Origin: Nitrosomonas sp. PY1
Lineage (GTDB): Bacteria; Pseudomonadota; Gammaproteobacteria; Burkholderiales; Nitrosomonadaceae
Assembly: GCF_022836435.1 (NCBI RefSeq)
Contig: NZ_BQXC01000001.1
Location: forward strand, 2,368,121-2,432,120
Reading direction: 5' to 3'
DNA length: 64,000 nt
In this document: positions 17,494 through 27,430 of the stretch, one piece after another
Numbering within the stretch: position 1 is the first letter of the stretch
Layout: each line of letters opens with the position of its first letter
Position numbers and translations under genes: made by a program
The notes under the pieces: model-generated
The model's input: the letters and a program-made list of their open reading frames with translations, nothing else
Told to the model about the DNA's origin: nothing
Databases searched by the model: none

Positions 17494-19125
17494 TTACCAG
17501 CCGGCATAACGCAGTGCTCGCATATCCCGATCGTATATGTCGGGTGAAAAGTGCACGCTTTGCTGCTCGTCCACCCAGGCCGTAATATACACCAAGTAAA
17601 TAGGTAATTGTTTAGGTAAATGTATAGTGGTAGTTTTGCCTTCCTCCAATTTGGTCATAAAATCTTCTGGCAATTCTTCTCTCCCGAGTACAAAAGCAGC
17701 CAACTCGAATGGTTTTTCGAGTCGAATACAACCAGAGCTAAAAGTACGAATATCCTTCTGAAACAAGGATTTTGATGGCGTGTCATGCAAATAGATAGCA
17801 AATGAATTTGGAAACATGAATTTTACTCGACCTAATGCGTTATTTTTCCCAGGTTGCTGCCGCAGCAAGAAAGGAAAATTTCTCAGCGAATGCCAATCAA
17901 CCGATGCTGGATCAATAGGTTCAGCATTGCGATCATAACTGGTATACACTTTAAAGTGCGATGCAGTAAAAAACGTAGGGTCTTTTTGTTGTTTTGGCAA
18001 TAAATCTTTTTGCGCAATCTTTGCAGGAACAGTCCAGTATGGATTTACGACCATATGTGACATGGCGCTCTTGAAGCTTGGTGTAGAACGATAACCCATT
18101 CCAACAATGATGCGCATGTCTAGCAGCGATTTATCCTGCTCGACCGCAGTCAACCTAAAACCAGCAAGATTGACTAAAATATGACGATTTCCTAAGTTTC
18201 TCGGTAGCCATCGCAAACGCTCCATACTCATGCGCAATTGGCGAATTCTCCACTCCAGCGATAGATTTAGTGCTTTTAAAGTATTTTTTCCAATCACGCC
18301 ATCCGCATTCAAGCTATGCTGAATTTGAAATGCTCTGATCGCATTGACCAATCCTTCGTCGTAAACAAGACTGTCACTAGATTCCACATTGTAGGCTTCA
18401 TTTCCATCAACCGCATACATTTGCGCAATTCTTTGGCGTAGCAATGCAACCACTTGATCAGTTGCGTTCGGACGTAAAGGTGGGATATTAGGAATCTTTA
18501 CCCAATCTACATTATTGCTAATCTGACGATAGTGAATTAACGTTTGTTTGAATCGCTGATAGCTCGGATGCTGCGGAATCAAGGCATTTAATGCTGAGAT
18601 TAGATCAGATTGAAGCGCTTTCTGCAAAAAACCCACCGCATCAAATGCAGGTTGAGGAATATGCCAATCCGGATCGGCATCGCTCGCGATCAGTCGACCA
18701 CGCGCCAAATCTTTTGCCAATATCAGGATTGATTGCGTTGTTTGTAACTCTAATGTGAGCGCTTCTGAAGAAGCATGTTCCACTTGTTCTTTCAATAGCA
18801 GCAGCTTTGGCAATTGATAATCACGGCTATCCAATCCCTCGTTATCTATATTTCCAATAAATTCCAGTATGCTTTCTAATTGAGGTGATGCTTTTTCATA
18901 TAAAAACCAGACCGGTTGAAAATTACGCGCTTTATAAAAACGTAGCAAATCAGTCGCATCATTTTTGTCTACTGAATTAACGTGCGTTTCTGTAGATAGT
19001 TTTTGTTGCAGCATTTTGCTATCTAAAGCAAACGCTTTCAATAAGCAAGGACTCCCCAGCAACAATATGCAGCAAGCAAGGCGTAATAATAGCGAGTAAT
19101 GAAATTCAACTCGTAAGTACTGCAT
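17494..19125 (-). CDS. YcbB-like L,D-transpeptidase (LdtD-type)
   Basis: This 543-residue exported enzyme forms 3-3 cross-links in peptidoglycan. It has a signal segment (about 12-33), a scaffold domain, a peptidoglycan-binding module (about 255-290; LVNAIRAFQIQHSLNADGVIG) and a large C-terminal YkuD domain with HDTPSKSLF and SSGCIRLEKP (catalytic Cys). The size and order match E. coli LdtD (YcbB). It lies upstream of the YcbK-like gene and probably forms a two-gene operon with it. Confidence 0.9.
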   Translation of the reverse strand: MQYLRVEFHYSLLLRLACCILLLGSPCLLKAFALDSKMLQQKLSTETHVNSVDKNDATDLLRFYKARNFQPVWFLYEKASPQLESILEFIGNIDNEGLDSRDYQLPKLLLLKEQVEHASSEALTLELQTTQSILILAKDLARGRLIASDADPDWHIPQPAFDAVGFLQKALQSDLISALNALIPQHPSYQRFKQTLIHYRQISNNVDWVKIPNIPPLRPNATDQVVALLRQRIAQMYAVDGNEAYNVESSDSLVYDEGLVNAIRAFQIQHSLNADGVIGKNTLKALNLSLEWRIRQLRMSMERLRWLPRNLGNRHILVNLAGFRLTAVEQDKSLLDMRIIVGMGYRSTPSFKSAMSHMVVNPYWTVPAKIAQKDLLPKQQKDPTFFTASHFKVYTSYDRNAEPIDPASVDWHSLRNFPFLLRQQPGKNNALGRVKFMFPNSFAIYLHDTPSKSLFQKDIRTFSSGCIRLEKPFELAAFVLGREELPEDFMTKLEEGKTTTIHLPKQLPIYLVYITAWVDEQQSVHFSPDIYDRDMRALRYAGW

Positions 19126-19349
19126 ACATTAATTCCTTAACTGAATAAAATCAAGGCCAACAGAAAATACTGACTGTTTATTTTGTAACCTAACAATCCC
19201 GTTCCGCAACTTCAAAACTTAATAAGTAGCATACAGATCGAATAAGGGGATCGCTATTTTACTATCGTTCGGATAGGTGCGTTACGACTAAATGAGGATA
19301 TTCAACGCGGCTTATTACGAAATTGAAGTGCAGACAAGATTGGCCTCGT

Positions 19350-19542
19350 TCATATTTCAAGTCTTCGCGCAAATTCATCCACCCTTCTAAATCTATGATC
19401 TTGGCTCAAATCCGGCGCCTCCCGAATGATGGCATCAAGGCATTGGCGCAGTTCTTCTGGTGATAACCCCAATGATTGGTCGCCCAAGATGGTGAACAGC
19501 AACTGCATTGCGTCTTTTGGAAAACGCGCAGATAAGCCGGAT
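19350..19542 (-). pseudogene. C-terminal gene fragment cut off by the IS3 element
   Basis: On the minus strand an open frame runs out of the IS end and stops at TGA (19350-19352). It encodes about 64 residues with good protein character (LSPEELRQCLDAIIREAP, DHRFRRVDEFARRLE). It has no start of its own. It looks like the helical C-terminus of a larger protein whose 5' part is gone or lies beyond the IS. I do not recognise the family. Confidence 0.5.
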
Positions 19543-19605
19543 TCTGGAGTTGGAGTTGTCCCATTTTGACGGACAGTTTTTTCATGGAGCCGAGAAAGTC
19601 TCGAC

Positions 19606-20544
19606 TTATGAAAGCGGGTTAAAGTTTATTGCGATTTGATCATTCTCATTCAGTTTCCTCTCAAAATTGTTCGGTGATAAGTATCCCAGCCCAGAATGCC
19701 TGCGAATGGGGTTGTACCAGGACTCGATCCAGGTAAATATGGCCAGCCTTGCTTCAGTTTTGTTTTTCCAGGAACGCCTGTCAACCAGTTCACATTCCAG
19801 GGAAGCAAAAAAGCTCTCAGCCATTGCGTTATCGTAGGCATCGCCTATACTACCCATCGAAGGACGCACGCCCATTTCCCTGCATCGTTTGCCAAACTCA
19901 ACGCTGGTGTATTGACTGCCCTGATCGCTGTGGTGAATCACTTTGCCCGGTTTCCGGGTGATTAGCGCCATATTCAAAGCACTGATCACTAGGTTTGCTG
20001 TCATGGTTTCACCGAAAGACCAGCCCACTACCTTACGGCTGAATACATCAATGATCACGGCCAAATACAAGAACCCTGCCCAGGTAGGAATGTAAGTCAT
20101 GTCCGCAACCCATAGTTGGTTGATGCTAGTTGCCTTGAAATGACGTTGCACCAGATCCGGTGCAGGGCGGTCACGTTTATTCCGATGAGTCGTGGTTACA
20201 AAACCGCGCCTGCGACTTACCTCTTTAATTCCAGTTTCACGCATCAACCTGCCTACGCGCTTGTGATTGACCTTGATTTCACGATCGGCCAATTCAACGG
20301 TAATGCGAGGGCGACCATACGTACAATCGCTCGTTCGGTATATCGTCATGATCTGACTGATCAATCGGGAGTTAGCAATGACCCTTCGGCTGGGTGTGCG
20401 TTTTGCCCAGTCATAGTAACCGCTGTGCGATACACCAAGTGTTTCACATAAAATGCGTGCCGGAAATTGCGCCCGATTTGCCTTGATTAATTGGTACACC
20501 TGCTGCTCGACACCAGGTTTGTATCGACGTGTAATGGCAACCAA
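19606..20544 (-). CDS. IS3-family transposase OrfB (DDE catalytic subunit)
   Basis: About 312 residues with a HTH_21-like region at the N-terminus (LCETLGVSHSGYYDW) and an rve integrase core. The catalytic triad is complete: D148 (LWVADMTY), D207 (HHSDQGSQY) and E243 (DNAMAESFF), with the D-D-35-E spacing. Recognisable IS3 sequence begins around residue 15. The first 14 residues, starting at a TTG, are a shifted reading of orfA. Expression would therefore require frameshifting from orfA, as is usual for this family. Confidence 0.92.
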   Translation of the reverse strand: MVAITRRYKPGVEQQVYQLIKANRAQFPARILCETLGVSHSGYYDWAKRTPSRRVIANSRLISQIMTIYRTSDCTYGRPRITVELADREIKVNHKRVGRLMRETGIKEVSRRRGFVTTTHRNKRDRPAPDLVQRHFKATSINQLWVADMTYIPTWAGFLYLAVIIDVFSRKVVGWSFGETMTANLVISALNMALITRKPGKVIHHSDQGSQYTSVEFGKRCREMGVRPSMGSIGDAYDNAMAESFFASLECELVDRRSWKNKTEARLAIFTWIESWYNPIRRHSGLGYLSPNNFERKLNENDQIAINFNPLS

Positions 20545-20644
20545 ATTCCTTGGATAATTGCTTGGGGCATTTGCCTAATGCTACCAATTCCACCATCTGC
20601 TGGCGAAACTCAGCCGGGTAAGCAGGTTTGTAGTTTTGCGTCAT
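20444..20644 (-). CDS. IS3-family OrfA, apparently truncated
   Basis: This 66-residue frame contains the OrfA helix-turn-helix (FRQQMVELVALGKCPKQLSKE, then FGCHYTSIQTW). It then runs in the wrong frame over orfB sequence and stops. The leucine-zipper segment that normally follows the HTH in OrfA, and the short linker at the start of OrfB, are missing. This suggests a deletion of roughly 100 bp or more. Such a copy may be transposition-defective. Confidence 0.75.
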   Translation of the reverse strand: MTQNYKPAYPAEFRQQMVELVALGKCPKQLSKEFGCHYTSIQTWCRAAGVPINQGKSGAISGTHFM

Positions 20645-20706
20645 ATTTCTTCTCCTTTAAACAGAACATAATGTGTCCGTCCAAAGGGGACAACTTCAAC
20701 TCCAGA

Positions 20707-21021
20707 TAGTAATGCGGCATTGGCTTTGCGGATAACAGTGTACTTGACCTTAAGAGCTGTGACCTTGGTTTGCAAGCAGCCAAAGGTTTGTTGAGTAGTC
20801 AACGACGGGAACGGGATTTTAATAGCGTGAAATTGACAGAGCCAGATGCGATTCCTTCTGTTGATCCTCTGTGCTTTCTCATCACAAATTTGCCAAAAAC
20901 CACGCCACTTGGTGACAAAGCGCATCCACTGTTGACACTGTGAATCAATCGAAGCTTGATCTAGAACGAAAGTTGAAAACTCTGTACCCATATATGAATT
21001 GAAGTCGCAAAGTTGGCGCAC
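20707..21021 (-). pseudogene. Open-frame fragment upstream of the IS3 element
   Basis: A minus-strand frame from ATG 21021 runs about 105 codons (MRQLCDFNSYMGTEF..., later RKANAALLSG) and continues into the IS. It has no strong ribosome binding site and no recognised domain. It could be the 5' half of the gene whose 3' end lies at 19350-19542, since both are on the same strand and end or begin at the IS boundaries. That link is inference. Confidence 0.35.
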
Positions 21022-21271
21022 TATTTGGTATCTACTTCATCGATTTTTTCTCGATCATACACACCTTTGCAACTACAATGTAATTCCTTAAGAATTATTT
21101 GCATTTTTCTTAAAGAATATAAGTTCAGGTTTAATTATGAAACACCTAAACATCAACTAAAAATATTGAGAAATTAAGCTGATCTATTACGACCTCTTAT
21201 TTCGTGAGCTTTTGTGAATCTATGTAGCCCACTGCACGACTTCTTTTCTTAGTTGTGGGAAATTAGAGCAT

Positions 21272-22762
21272 TTAGCTTCGTTCTTTATTCACTCCCCTTG
21301 AAATCAGTAAGGCTGGAATAGGCCTATTAAAGTGTTTGTGTGGTTTCTCTGTCGATTCACTATTCTCTGTGGATTTAGTTCCAGAAATTTTTGGAACATA
21401 CGGCTGGGTAAAAAGTGCGTCATCGCTGTTCTTTCTGGTATGCGTTTCAGGTCTTTTTCGAGGTGATCTTTCCCGATTCATTGAATTACGAGAATTATCT
21501 TGCCGCGATAAGCCATCTGATTTTGCACGAACAGCATTCGATGCAATACTTCTTGTACTTTTAGAAGATTTATTCTTAGACTGGTTCTCTGATGAAGTAC
21601 TCTGAGTTGATACGCTCTGATCGGTTTCAAATCCGATGACTTTTTCTTTATGAATTGTTGTATTAAGAAGCTTCTCAATACCGGCCAGTTCATTATTGTC
21701 TTCCTTACTGACCAAAGAAATCGCGTATCCTTTAGTGCCTGCACGACCTGTGCGACCAATTCGGTGTATATAGTCTTCCGGATTTTTCGGCAATTCAAAA
21801 TTAATTACACAAGCTAATGCATCAATATCAATGCCCCTTGCAGCCACATCCGTTGCAACTAATACTCTGACTTGGCCTTCCTTAAAGCTATTCAAAGCTT
21901 GCATACGTTGTAATTGATTGCGATCGCCATGTATCGCCAAGCTTGTAATACCGGAATTATTCAAATACTTAGTCAGGAGGTCTGCATTTCTCTTTGTCTT
22001 GGTAAAAACCAGCACTTGGCTTAATTCCCTACTCTCAATTAAAAATTTCAGCAGCGCCTTTTTCATTCCGGATTCAACCGGATAAACAATATGAGTAATC
22101 AGCTCATTGGTGGTGTTTTGCTTCGCAACCTCAACCAAAACGGGTTCGATAAGAATTTTGTTAGCAAGCTTTTTAATCTCTTCAGAAAATGTCGCCGAGA
22201 ACATTAAGTTTTGTCGCTGATTGGGCAGCAATTGAATAACTTGCTTGATGTCAGGCATAAACCCCATATCAAGCATTCGATCAGCTTCGTCCAAAATGAA
22301 TACTTCAACTTTGTTGAGTGCAATGTTTTTTTGCTGAATGTGATCCAATAAACGCCCGGGCGTCGCGACAAGAATCTCAACACCTGATCGCAATGCGCTT
22401 ATTTGTGAATCAATACCCACGCCACCGTAGATAACCGCTGATCTCAATGACAAGTACTTTCCATAGACTTTGATACTATCGTAAACTTGTACTGCAAGTT
22501 CTCTCGTTGGAACAAGAATCAGAGCACGAATCGGATGTTTTGCGGGGGATGTGCTGCTATTGGCATGAATTTCCAGCTTTTGTAGGGTTGGTAGAACAAA
22601 GCCAGCAGTTTTTCCTGTTCCCGTTTGGGCTCCCCCCATCACGTCTTTCCCACTTAATATAATCGGTATTGCGCGCTCTTGAATGGGCGTAGGCTTTATA
22701 TAGCCTTGATCAGAAATGGCTTGTAATAAATGGCTTGATAAACCGAGATGTTGGAATGACAT
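21272..22762 (-). CDS. rhlE: DEAD-box RNA helicase, RhlE type
   Basis: This 496-residue ATP-dependent RNA helicase has the Q-motif region (FQHLGLSSHLLQAISDQGYIK) and then AQTGTGKT, PTRELAVQV, DEADRMLDMGF, SAT, ARGIDIDALACVIN and HRIGRTGR in order. After residue 390 a basic, Ser/Asn/Arg-rich low-complexity tail follows, as in RhlE. It acts in ribosome assembly and RNA turnover. It stands alone between the IS region and the hao cluster. Confidence 0.9.
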   Translation of the reverse strand: MSFQHLGLSSHLLQAISDQGYIKPTPIQERAIPIILSGKDVMGGAQTGTGKTAGFVLPTLQKLEIHANSSTSPAKHPIRALILVPTRELAVQVYDSIKVYGKYLSLRSAVIYGGVGIDSQISALRSGVEILVATPGRLLDHIQQKNIALNKVEVFILDEADRMLDMGFMPDIKQVIQLLPNQRQNLMFSATFSEEIKKLANKILIEPVLVEVAKQNTTNELITHIVYPVESGMKKALLKFLIESRELSQVLVFTKTKRNADLLTKYLNNSGITSLAIHGDRNQLQRMQALNSFKEGQVRVLVATDVAARGIDIDALACVINFELPKNPEDYIHRIGRTGRAGTKGYAISLVSKEDNNELAGIEKLLNTTIHKEKVIGFETDQSVSTQSTSSENQSKNKSSKSTRSIASNAVRAKSDGLSRQDNSRNSMNRERSPRKRPETHTRKNSDDALFTQPYVPKISGTKSTENSESTEKPHKHFNRPIPALLISRGVNKERS

Positions 22763-22940
22763 AAATATTATTTTTTGTGCTTACTTAATTAACTCAGGAA
22801 TGGGAATATACAGAAAAAACAGGGAAGTAAACGCAAGTAGTCCAGATAGAAAACATCGGACCGTGTGAATTGTTTTTTATTAATAGTGACTACTTTAATC
22901 GGTATCGATTACTGAATTATGCAGTTTCTAGTATGCGCTA

Positions 22941-22982
22941 TAAAACAATTCCTCGTAAAGCTTTGGTAAAGCCTTACGAGGA
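22941..22982 (-). terminator. Intrinsic terminator of the hao-cyc cluster
   Basis: The sequence at 22951-22981 forms a hairpin with a 13- to 14-bp near-perfect stem (CCTCGTAA...TTACGAGG). On the minus strand it is followed by the T-rich AATTGTTTTA. It lies about 50 bp beyond the cycB stop. It would end transcription of haoA-haoB-cycA-cycB. The stem is symmetric, but only the minus side has the T-tract. Confidence 0.75.
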
Positions 22983-23031
22983 CCATTGATCACAGGCGAT
23001 TTATTTATCCTGTAAGGGGAATGACACTAAA

Positions 23032-23736
23032 TTATTCTTCATCATCCTCATCATCGCTGTCGTCGTCAGACGATTCGGCGTCACCAGTACTCGAATCGGA
23101 TGATTCTTCAGATTCGGACTCTTCTTCCTCATCGTCCTCTTCTTCCTCTCCCTCACTACCTTCTTCCTCTTTCGCCAACACCATCTTGCCCGCAGCTAAA
23201 CTCGCATTCAAGTCCGTCTTCGCTACCTCTTCATGCACCAAATTCTGATGACAATCTATACACGTCGCACCTTCCGTCTTCAACTTCTTATGCGCTTCCT
23301 GTGCGTCCGCTCCAGGTGGATTCGGGTCCCTATGACAATCTCGGCAAGTCACACTGTCCCATTTCTTCAGATTCATCCGCGCATCGTGCGCCATGATCAA
23401 CCGACGTTCGTTAAATTTCTCTAGCGTCGAGTAATCGTTAACCAACTCCAAGTATAACTCTCTCGCACCATCTACCGCATGCGTATAGAGCGCTAAGTGG
23501 AAATTCTTGAATCCTTGCGGTATGTGACAATCCTTACATCCAGGATTTACCCCCAATGCACCATAATGCGTCGAGTCCTTCAACTCCTTCTGCGTGTACG
23601 TCATCGAATGACAGCTGGTACAAAACTCTTCCGTCGATAACGCCGCTTCCCCTCCAAATACTACCGCAACCAGTACTATCCCCAACAGTCCTCCTGTCAG
23701 GAGCGTACCTATCGCACCTTTCTGTAATCCTGTCAT
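23032..23736 (-). CDS. cycB: Tetrahaem cytochrome cM552 (NapC/NirT family) with long acidic tail
   Basis: This membrane-anchored quinone-reactive cytochrome takes electrons from c554. It has 234 residues: an N-terminal membrane helix (about 8-28), then four CXXCH haem sites at C39, C67, C131 and C159 (CTSCH, CKDCH, CRDCH, CIDCH). After about residue 190 the last 45 residues are almost only Glu, Asp and Ser, a very acidic tail not typical of NapC/NirT proteins. Its start overlaps the cycA stop by one base (TAATG), so translation is coupled. In Nitrosomonas this gene is called cycB or cycX. Confidence 0.92.
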   Translation of the reverse strand: MTGLQKGAIGTLLTGGLLGIVLVAVVFGGEAALSTEEFCTSCHSMTYTQKELKDSTHYGALGVNPGCKDCHIPQGFKNFHLALYTHAVDGARELYLELVNDYSTLEKFNERRLIMAHDARMNLKKWDSVTCRDCHRDPNPPGADAQEAHKKLKTEGATCIDCHQNLVHEEVAKTDLNASLAAGKMVLAKEEEGSEGEEEEDDEEEESESEESSDSSTGDAESSDDDSDDEDDEE

Positions 23737-24458
23737 TACTCTTTCCCTTTCTTATCTTTTTTGTCCGCAACCTTTTCCTTAGCATTCGCTTGGAATTCAT
23801 CGTGGAACTTGAATTTAGGCTCTCCTACAAAAGTCCCGTCCAATTTGTAGTGCTCGTGCATCGCCTTCACGTCTTTCACCATCTTGTCAAAATCAAATGT
23901 GTATTTCTTGTCAACTTCCGGTGTAAACGGTGTATACGGCGCTTTCGCTCCTTTCCACGGTGAACCTTCATAGTTCAGATGGCATGCACTACATGCTTCT
24001 TCAAACTGAAAGTCTTGTCCTTTATCAGCCAATACCTTACGTTGCATGGTGGTACCCTTGCTTTCAAAGGCTTGCCCACCTTTACGGTGATCTCCACGAT
24101 AGGACTTGCCCGGTCCATGGCAGGATTCACAGCCAACCGCAGCAAGTGGCTTCTTCGCAGCTTCAATGGTGTATCCACCTTTCTTGCCAAACCCATCTAC
24201 GTGGCAACCTACACAGTCTTTATCTTGTGTATAGTCTTTCTCCGGATCAAGCTTGGCTTTCACTTTGGCTTCCTTGCGCGCGCCCGGCTTCAGCGATTCC
24301 ATCGCCTTAGCATGCGCCGTATCTTTCCATGACTTGGCTTGCGATTTGTGGCATGAACTACATTTGGTACGACCTTCAAATGTGTCGGCTAGTACTGTGC
24401 CAGTAAAAAATGCGCTCAACGCTAGTACAACAAAACCATATATCACTGTGTGCTTCAT
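23736..24458 (-). CDS. cycA: Cytochrome c554
   Basis: This periplasmic tetrahaem cytochrome accepts electrons from hydroxylamine oxidoreductase in pairs. The 240-residue precursor has a signal peptide ending near VLA-DTFEG (residue 24). Four haem motifs lie at C33, C82, C110 and C156 (CSSCH, CVGCH, CESCH, CSACH). The mature N-terminus TFEGRTKCSSCHKSQ is typical of Nitrosomonas c554. The C-terminus is Lys-rich (KEKVADKKDKKGKE), the opposite charge of the acidic cM552 tail encoded next door. AGGAGG precedes the start. Confidence 0.95.
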   Translation of the reverse strand: MKHTVIYGFVVLALSAFFTGTVLADTFEGRTKCSSCHKSQAKSWKDTAHAKAMESLKPGARKEAKVKAKLDPEKDYTQDKDCVGCHVDGFGKKGGYTIEAAKKPLAAVGCESCHGPGKSYRGDHRKGGQAFESKGTTMQRKVLADKGQDFQFEEACSACHLNYEGSPWKGAKAPYTPFTPEVDKKYTFDFDKMVKDVKAMHEHYKLDGTFVGEPKFKFHDEFQANAKEKVADKKDKKGKE

Positions 24459-24577
24459 CTTTCCTCCTTGTTGTGCCTGTCTTATTCTATTTTTCTATTT
24501 GCCACTACGCCGTGTATTGTACGCTATCGTCAGATTGTGTAAATATTTTGTCGCGACCTCAATTGCCTTTTAGCGCT

Positions 24578-25615
24578 TTACGGTATCTTGTAAACCCAAT
24601 AACCACCTTGCTGGTAGGCCACTGGCGCAATGTCTTGCTCAGTCGGCGCCGTTTTGTCCACAAACGGCAATAGCCTCGCTATCAGTGTCTCACTACTCAT
24701 TTCATCACTTAAAAAGAATACGCGAATTTCATCGTCCGCTAACGATTGGAGTGTATAGGTGTGGAAATCGTTTTCTTTCAGTTGCACTTTCATGTGATTG
24801 ATCATGCCGTGCATGTTGCCAGTCAATGGGAAGTTCTTATAGGCAACGCCAATTTTATCCGGGTACATGAGACCCAGCTTGTATAAGTCGGTGACATGAA
24901 TAACCAGATACGCTTCTCGGTCACGGCCAATCAGTTCGCGTAGTTTCTGAATGCCCTGTTGCGCAGGAAGCGCTAAAGCAGCACTAAACCGCTTGAAATT
25001 TTCTTGTTCCTGCGAATCTGTCGTATTACCCCAAAATGCCGCTTCGTAGGCTTGTATGGCCTTACTTTGCTCAAGCCACGGTAACGGCAGTATCAGCGGT
25101 TCGTTTAAATGGTCGGTAAACAGCGTGTCTCGGCCCGTTAGAAGTTTGATTTGCCGCGCTGTGTCCCACCAGGATAGTATCAGTGATTCCGGCGCCGCAT
25201 GTTTGCCAATGACTGTCACTAGCTCCATCAGCTCACTGGGCTTCTTTTCTAAATTATAGAGTACCTCTGCGGTGTTGTTTTTCCAGTCCAGTAATACCGG
25301 TGCATCGCTACCCTTTCGAGCAACTATCATTTCCGCAATCGGCTTTTCTACATCGATTGTCTTAACTTGATATCGCTCTAGCTTTAGTTCCGGCCAGTTA
25401 CTCAGGTCTATTTTCGATATCCGCTTCTTGTCGCCTTGGTCTAAGGGTATCTGTTCATAACTGTAAAAAACTGGCAGCGGTTTAAACCACAGATAAAAAA
25501 ACCACCCCAGCAAAAGCAAACCTCCCGTCACTAGAATAATCCCCAGTGACGGGAGAAATTTGTCTCCCGACCGCACTGCTTTTCCCGTGCGGTCAGTCGC
25601 GTTCACGTCTATCAA
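24578..25615 (-). CDS. haoB: HaoB, hao-linked membrane-anchored protein
   Basis: This 345-residue protein is encoded directly after haoA in ammonia oxidisers (orf2 of the hao cluster). It overlaps the haoA stop by 4 bp. It has one membrane helix (about 25-46) and a large presumably periplasmic domain with no CXXCH motif. The domain has no clear catalytic signature; it begins [17 protein letters not shown]. The assignment rests on position and general layout. The function is not established; roles in HAO assembly or electron transfer have been proposed. Confidence 0.88.
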   Translation of the reverse strand: MIDVNATDRTGKAVRSGDKFLPSLGIILVTGGLLLLGWFFYLWFKPLPVFYSYEQIPLDQGDKKRISKIDLSNWPELKLERYQVKTIDVEKPIAEMIVARKGSDAPVLLDWKNNTAEVLYNLEKKPSELMELVTVIGKHAAPESLILSWWDTARQIKLLTGRDTLFTDHLNEPLILPLPWLEQSKAIQAYEAAFWGNTTDSQEQENFKRFSAALALPAQQGIQKLRELIGRDREAYLVIHVTDLYKLGLMYPDKIGVAYKNFPLTGNMHGMINHMKVQLKENDFHTYTLQSLADDEIRVFFLSDEMSSETLIARLLPFVDKTAPTEQDIAPVAYQQGGYWVYKIP

Positions 25616-27333
25616 ACTTGTTCGCTTTGTTTACGTTTACGCCAGCCTACTAAGGCCAATGTGCCCGCTAGCAACATACCGCCTCCCAAACCACCCAGAG
25701 AAATCTTCTCGGTCGTGCCGTCTAGGTCTAACAGGCTTCGTTTGCTTGATGATTCAAGATTTTTAACACGTTCTTGCAAGGCAATCATCTCGCGGATACG
25801 TGTGTTTGCATCTTGAATTTCAACATACGCACGATTCATCGGTCCCCAGCCTTCTGTGTAAGTCCATCCACCCGGATTCACGTGGGCTAGGCCTACGTGC
25901 ATCTTAGCCAGATCATTTTCATGCATTTCCAATACCTTCAGTTCCAATGCCGCAGGACTGTTGCCTTTCGACCAGAATAATTGGGCAAAGTATGCATAGC
26001 CTTCTTTTTCTGGTGGCGGAGGTGCCGGACGGTTGGTCTTCTGACCCGTCAACAAGCCTTCTTCGTATAGCTTGTGCACAACATCATTGGCTTCTTGGTA
26101 TTTGGCCAAGCCTTCCAAAGTGCCTTTGTCCATCAACTCAAGGTAAGAACGCGCAAAACGTTCTGAGTGACATTGCGTACAGGTAACAACCCATGAGTCT
26201 AAACGAGTCTCTGCCCATTCGCTTTTGATGTTCTCAGCTACACCCGGCACAAATGGATAGTTCGCCCAGCGAATCTTCCTAACCATATTGTGCGTGAACT
26301 CACCTTCATATTCCATGTGGCAGTAAGCACAGGTCGGCGCATTTTGCTTGCCTACCGCAAATGCATCTTTCAGTTGAACTTCCCAGTTCCACTTGTCTCC
26401 CAGCATCGCTACCATCTTGCCGTGCTTAGACATCGAGTACGCTTCCCAGTTGTTATGGTCTACACCACTATGACAGGTCGCGCAAGCTTCCGGTTTGCGT
26501 GATTCAGCCGCTGAAAACTCATGGCGTGTATGGCAAGAATCACATTTGTTTTGATTGGTATGACACATAGAGCAGCCTTCCGCTACTTCACGTTGCGGCA
26601 TCGCAGCCCATACCGTCGTCTCTACGTTCGCTTTATAGTCCAGCGCATGCGATGGACGTCCATCCGGCCATTGACCGTGCGGCCATATCATCGTGTCTCT
26701 TTCCGATTCACGCTCAGCAAATTCTTGTAAGTGACAAACACCACACACGTCTGCCGTCGGCATACGTATGTCTTTGGTATGGTCCGCTTTTTTCTTCGTA
26801 CCAATGTCCACGTGACAGTCTATACAACCAACTTCCTTCAGCTGCTCGTCTTGTCCCAGTCGCCCCATCGAACGCAAGTTCTTCTCAACATCTTCTAACT
26901 TGCCTTTCTTGTAATAGGTCGGGTCTTCCGGTTTCAAATTCCGAATCTTGTCTAAGTTCGAATGACTGCTGCGCTTCCATGCCTGCACCCATACCGGCGA
27001 TTCGTCCGCATGACATTCCACACATTCCTTGCGGCTCGCTACTTCTTTGTTCGTCGTCGGTGATTTGTAAAATGTCGCCGGATCTAAATAAATCCCATAC
27101 GGTATCGGCTCCCAATATTGCGCTAGCGTACCCCTGCCAGCACCTTGCTCCGGATCCTTGTAACGCTTCACTAACGCCTCATGCAACTCCTTCGGCGTTA
27201 CCTTCGCACGGTCTATCTTCAATGCCTCAAATAACTCGTTCGGTACACTCGGCATGCTGTTCGCTTGCACTAACCCAACAAACATACAGCCTAACATTAC
27301 CACCTGTGCCCTCAGCCATAACTTCATAGCCAT
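25612..27333 (-). CDS. haoA: Hydroxylamine oxidoreductase
   Basis: Periplasmic octahaem enzyme that oxidises hydroxylamine in ammonia oxidation. The 573-residue precursor has a signal peptide ending near residue 24 (VQA-NSMPS). It has eight CXXCH sites in order: CVECH, CIDCH, CGVCH, CSMCH, CDSCH, CATCH, CAYCH, CTQCH. Tyr492 in [11 protein letters not shown] is at the position of the tyrosine that cross-links to haem P460 in the N. europaea enzyme. A C-terminal helix (about 545-565) and basic end (WRKRKQ) suggest a membrane tether on the precursor. CAAAGGAGAG precedes the start. Confidence 0.97.
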   Translation of the reverse strand: MAMKLWLRAQVVMLGCMFVGLVQANSMPSVPNELFEALKIDRAKVTPKELHEALVKRYKDPEQGAGRGTLAQYWEPIPYGIYLDPATFYKSPTTNKEVASRKECVECHADESPVWVQAWKRSSHSNLDKIRNLKPEDPTYYKKGKLEDVEKNLRSMGRLGQDEQLKEVGCIDCHVDIGTKKKADHTKDIRMPTADVCGVCHLQEFAERESERDTMIWPHGQWPDGRPSHALDYKANVETTVWAAMPQREVAEGCSMCHTNQNKCDSCHTRHEFSAAESRKPEACATCHSGVDHNNWEAYSMSKHGKMVAMLGDKWNWEVQLKDAFAVGKQNAPTCAYCHMEYEGEFTHNMVRKIRWANYPFVPGVAENIKSEWAETRLDSWVVTCTQCHSERFARSYLELMDKGTLEGLAKYQEANDVVHKLYEEGLLTGQKTNRPAPPPPEKEGYAYFAQLFWSKGNSPAALELKVLEMHENDLAKMHVGLAHVNPGGWTYTEGWGPMNRAYVEIQDANTRIREMIALQERVKNLESSSKRSLLDLDGTTEKISLGGLGGGMLLAGTLALVGWRKRKQSEQV

Positions 27334-27430
27334 CTTCTCTCCTTTGTGGTTTTAATTTTCTTACCAACCTTTTCTAAAAAAGGCGCTTAATTCGTTTCTT
27401 CTTGTACTTATACTTTTTCCAAGCATTACT

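Larger units (their letters stand above)
19543..20706 (-). mobile_element. IS3-family insertion sequence with 33-bp terminal inverted repeats
   Basis: The ends 19543-19575 and 20674-20706 are inverted repeats matching at 30 of 33 positions (TCTGGAGTTG then AGTTGTCCC, ending GACGGACA). Inside are orfA and the DDE transposase orfB on the minus strand, in the IS3 arrangement with overlapping frames. No clear direct target duplication flanks the repeats. At 1164 bp it is slightly shorter than usual for IS3 elements, consistent with an internal deletion near the orfA-orfB junction. Confidence 0.9.

Noticed and set aside
23021..23248. Ser-rich plus-strand frame opposite cycB
   Set aside because: It is the antisense of the acidic Glu/Asp/Ser tail, so its composition is a by-product of that repeat.
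26652..27329. 225-codon plus-strand frame inside haoA
   Set aside because: It is antisense to eight-haem haoA, has no domain, and its composition is explained by haoA codons.
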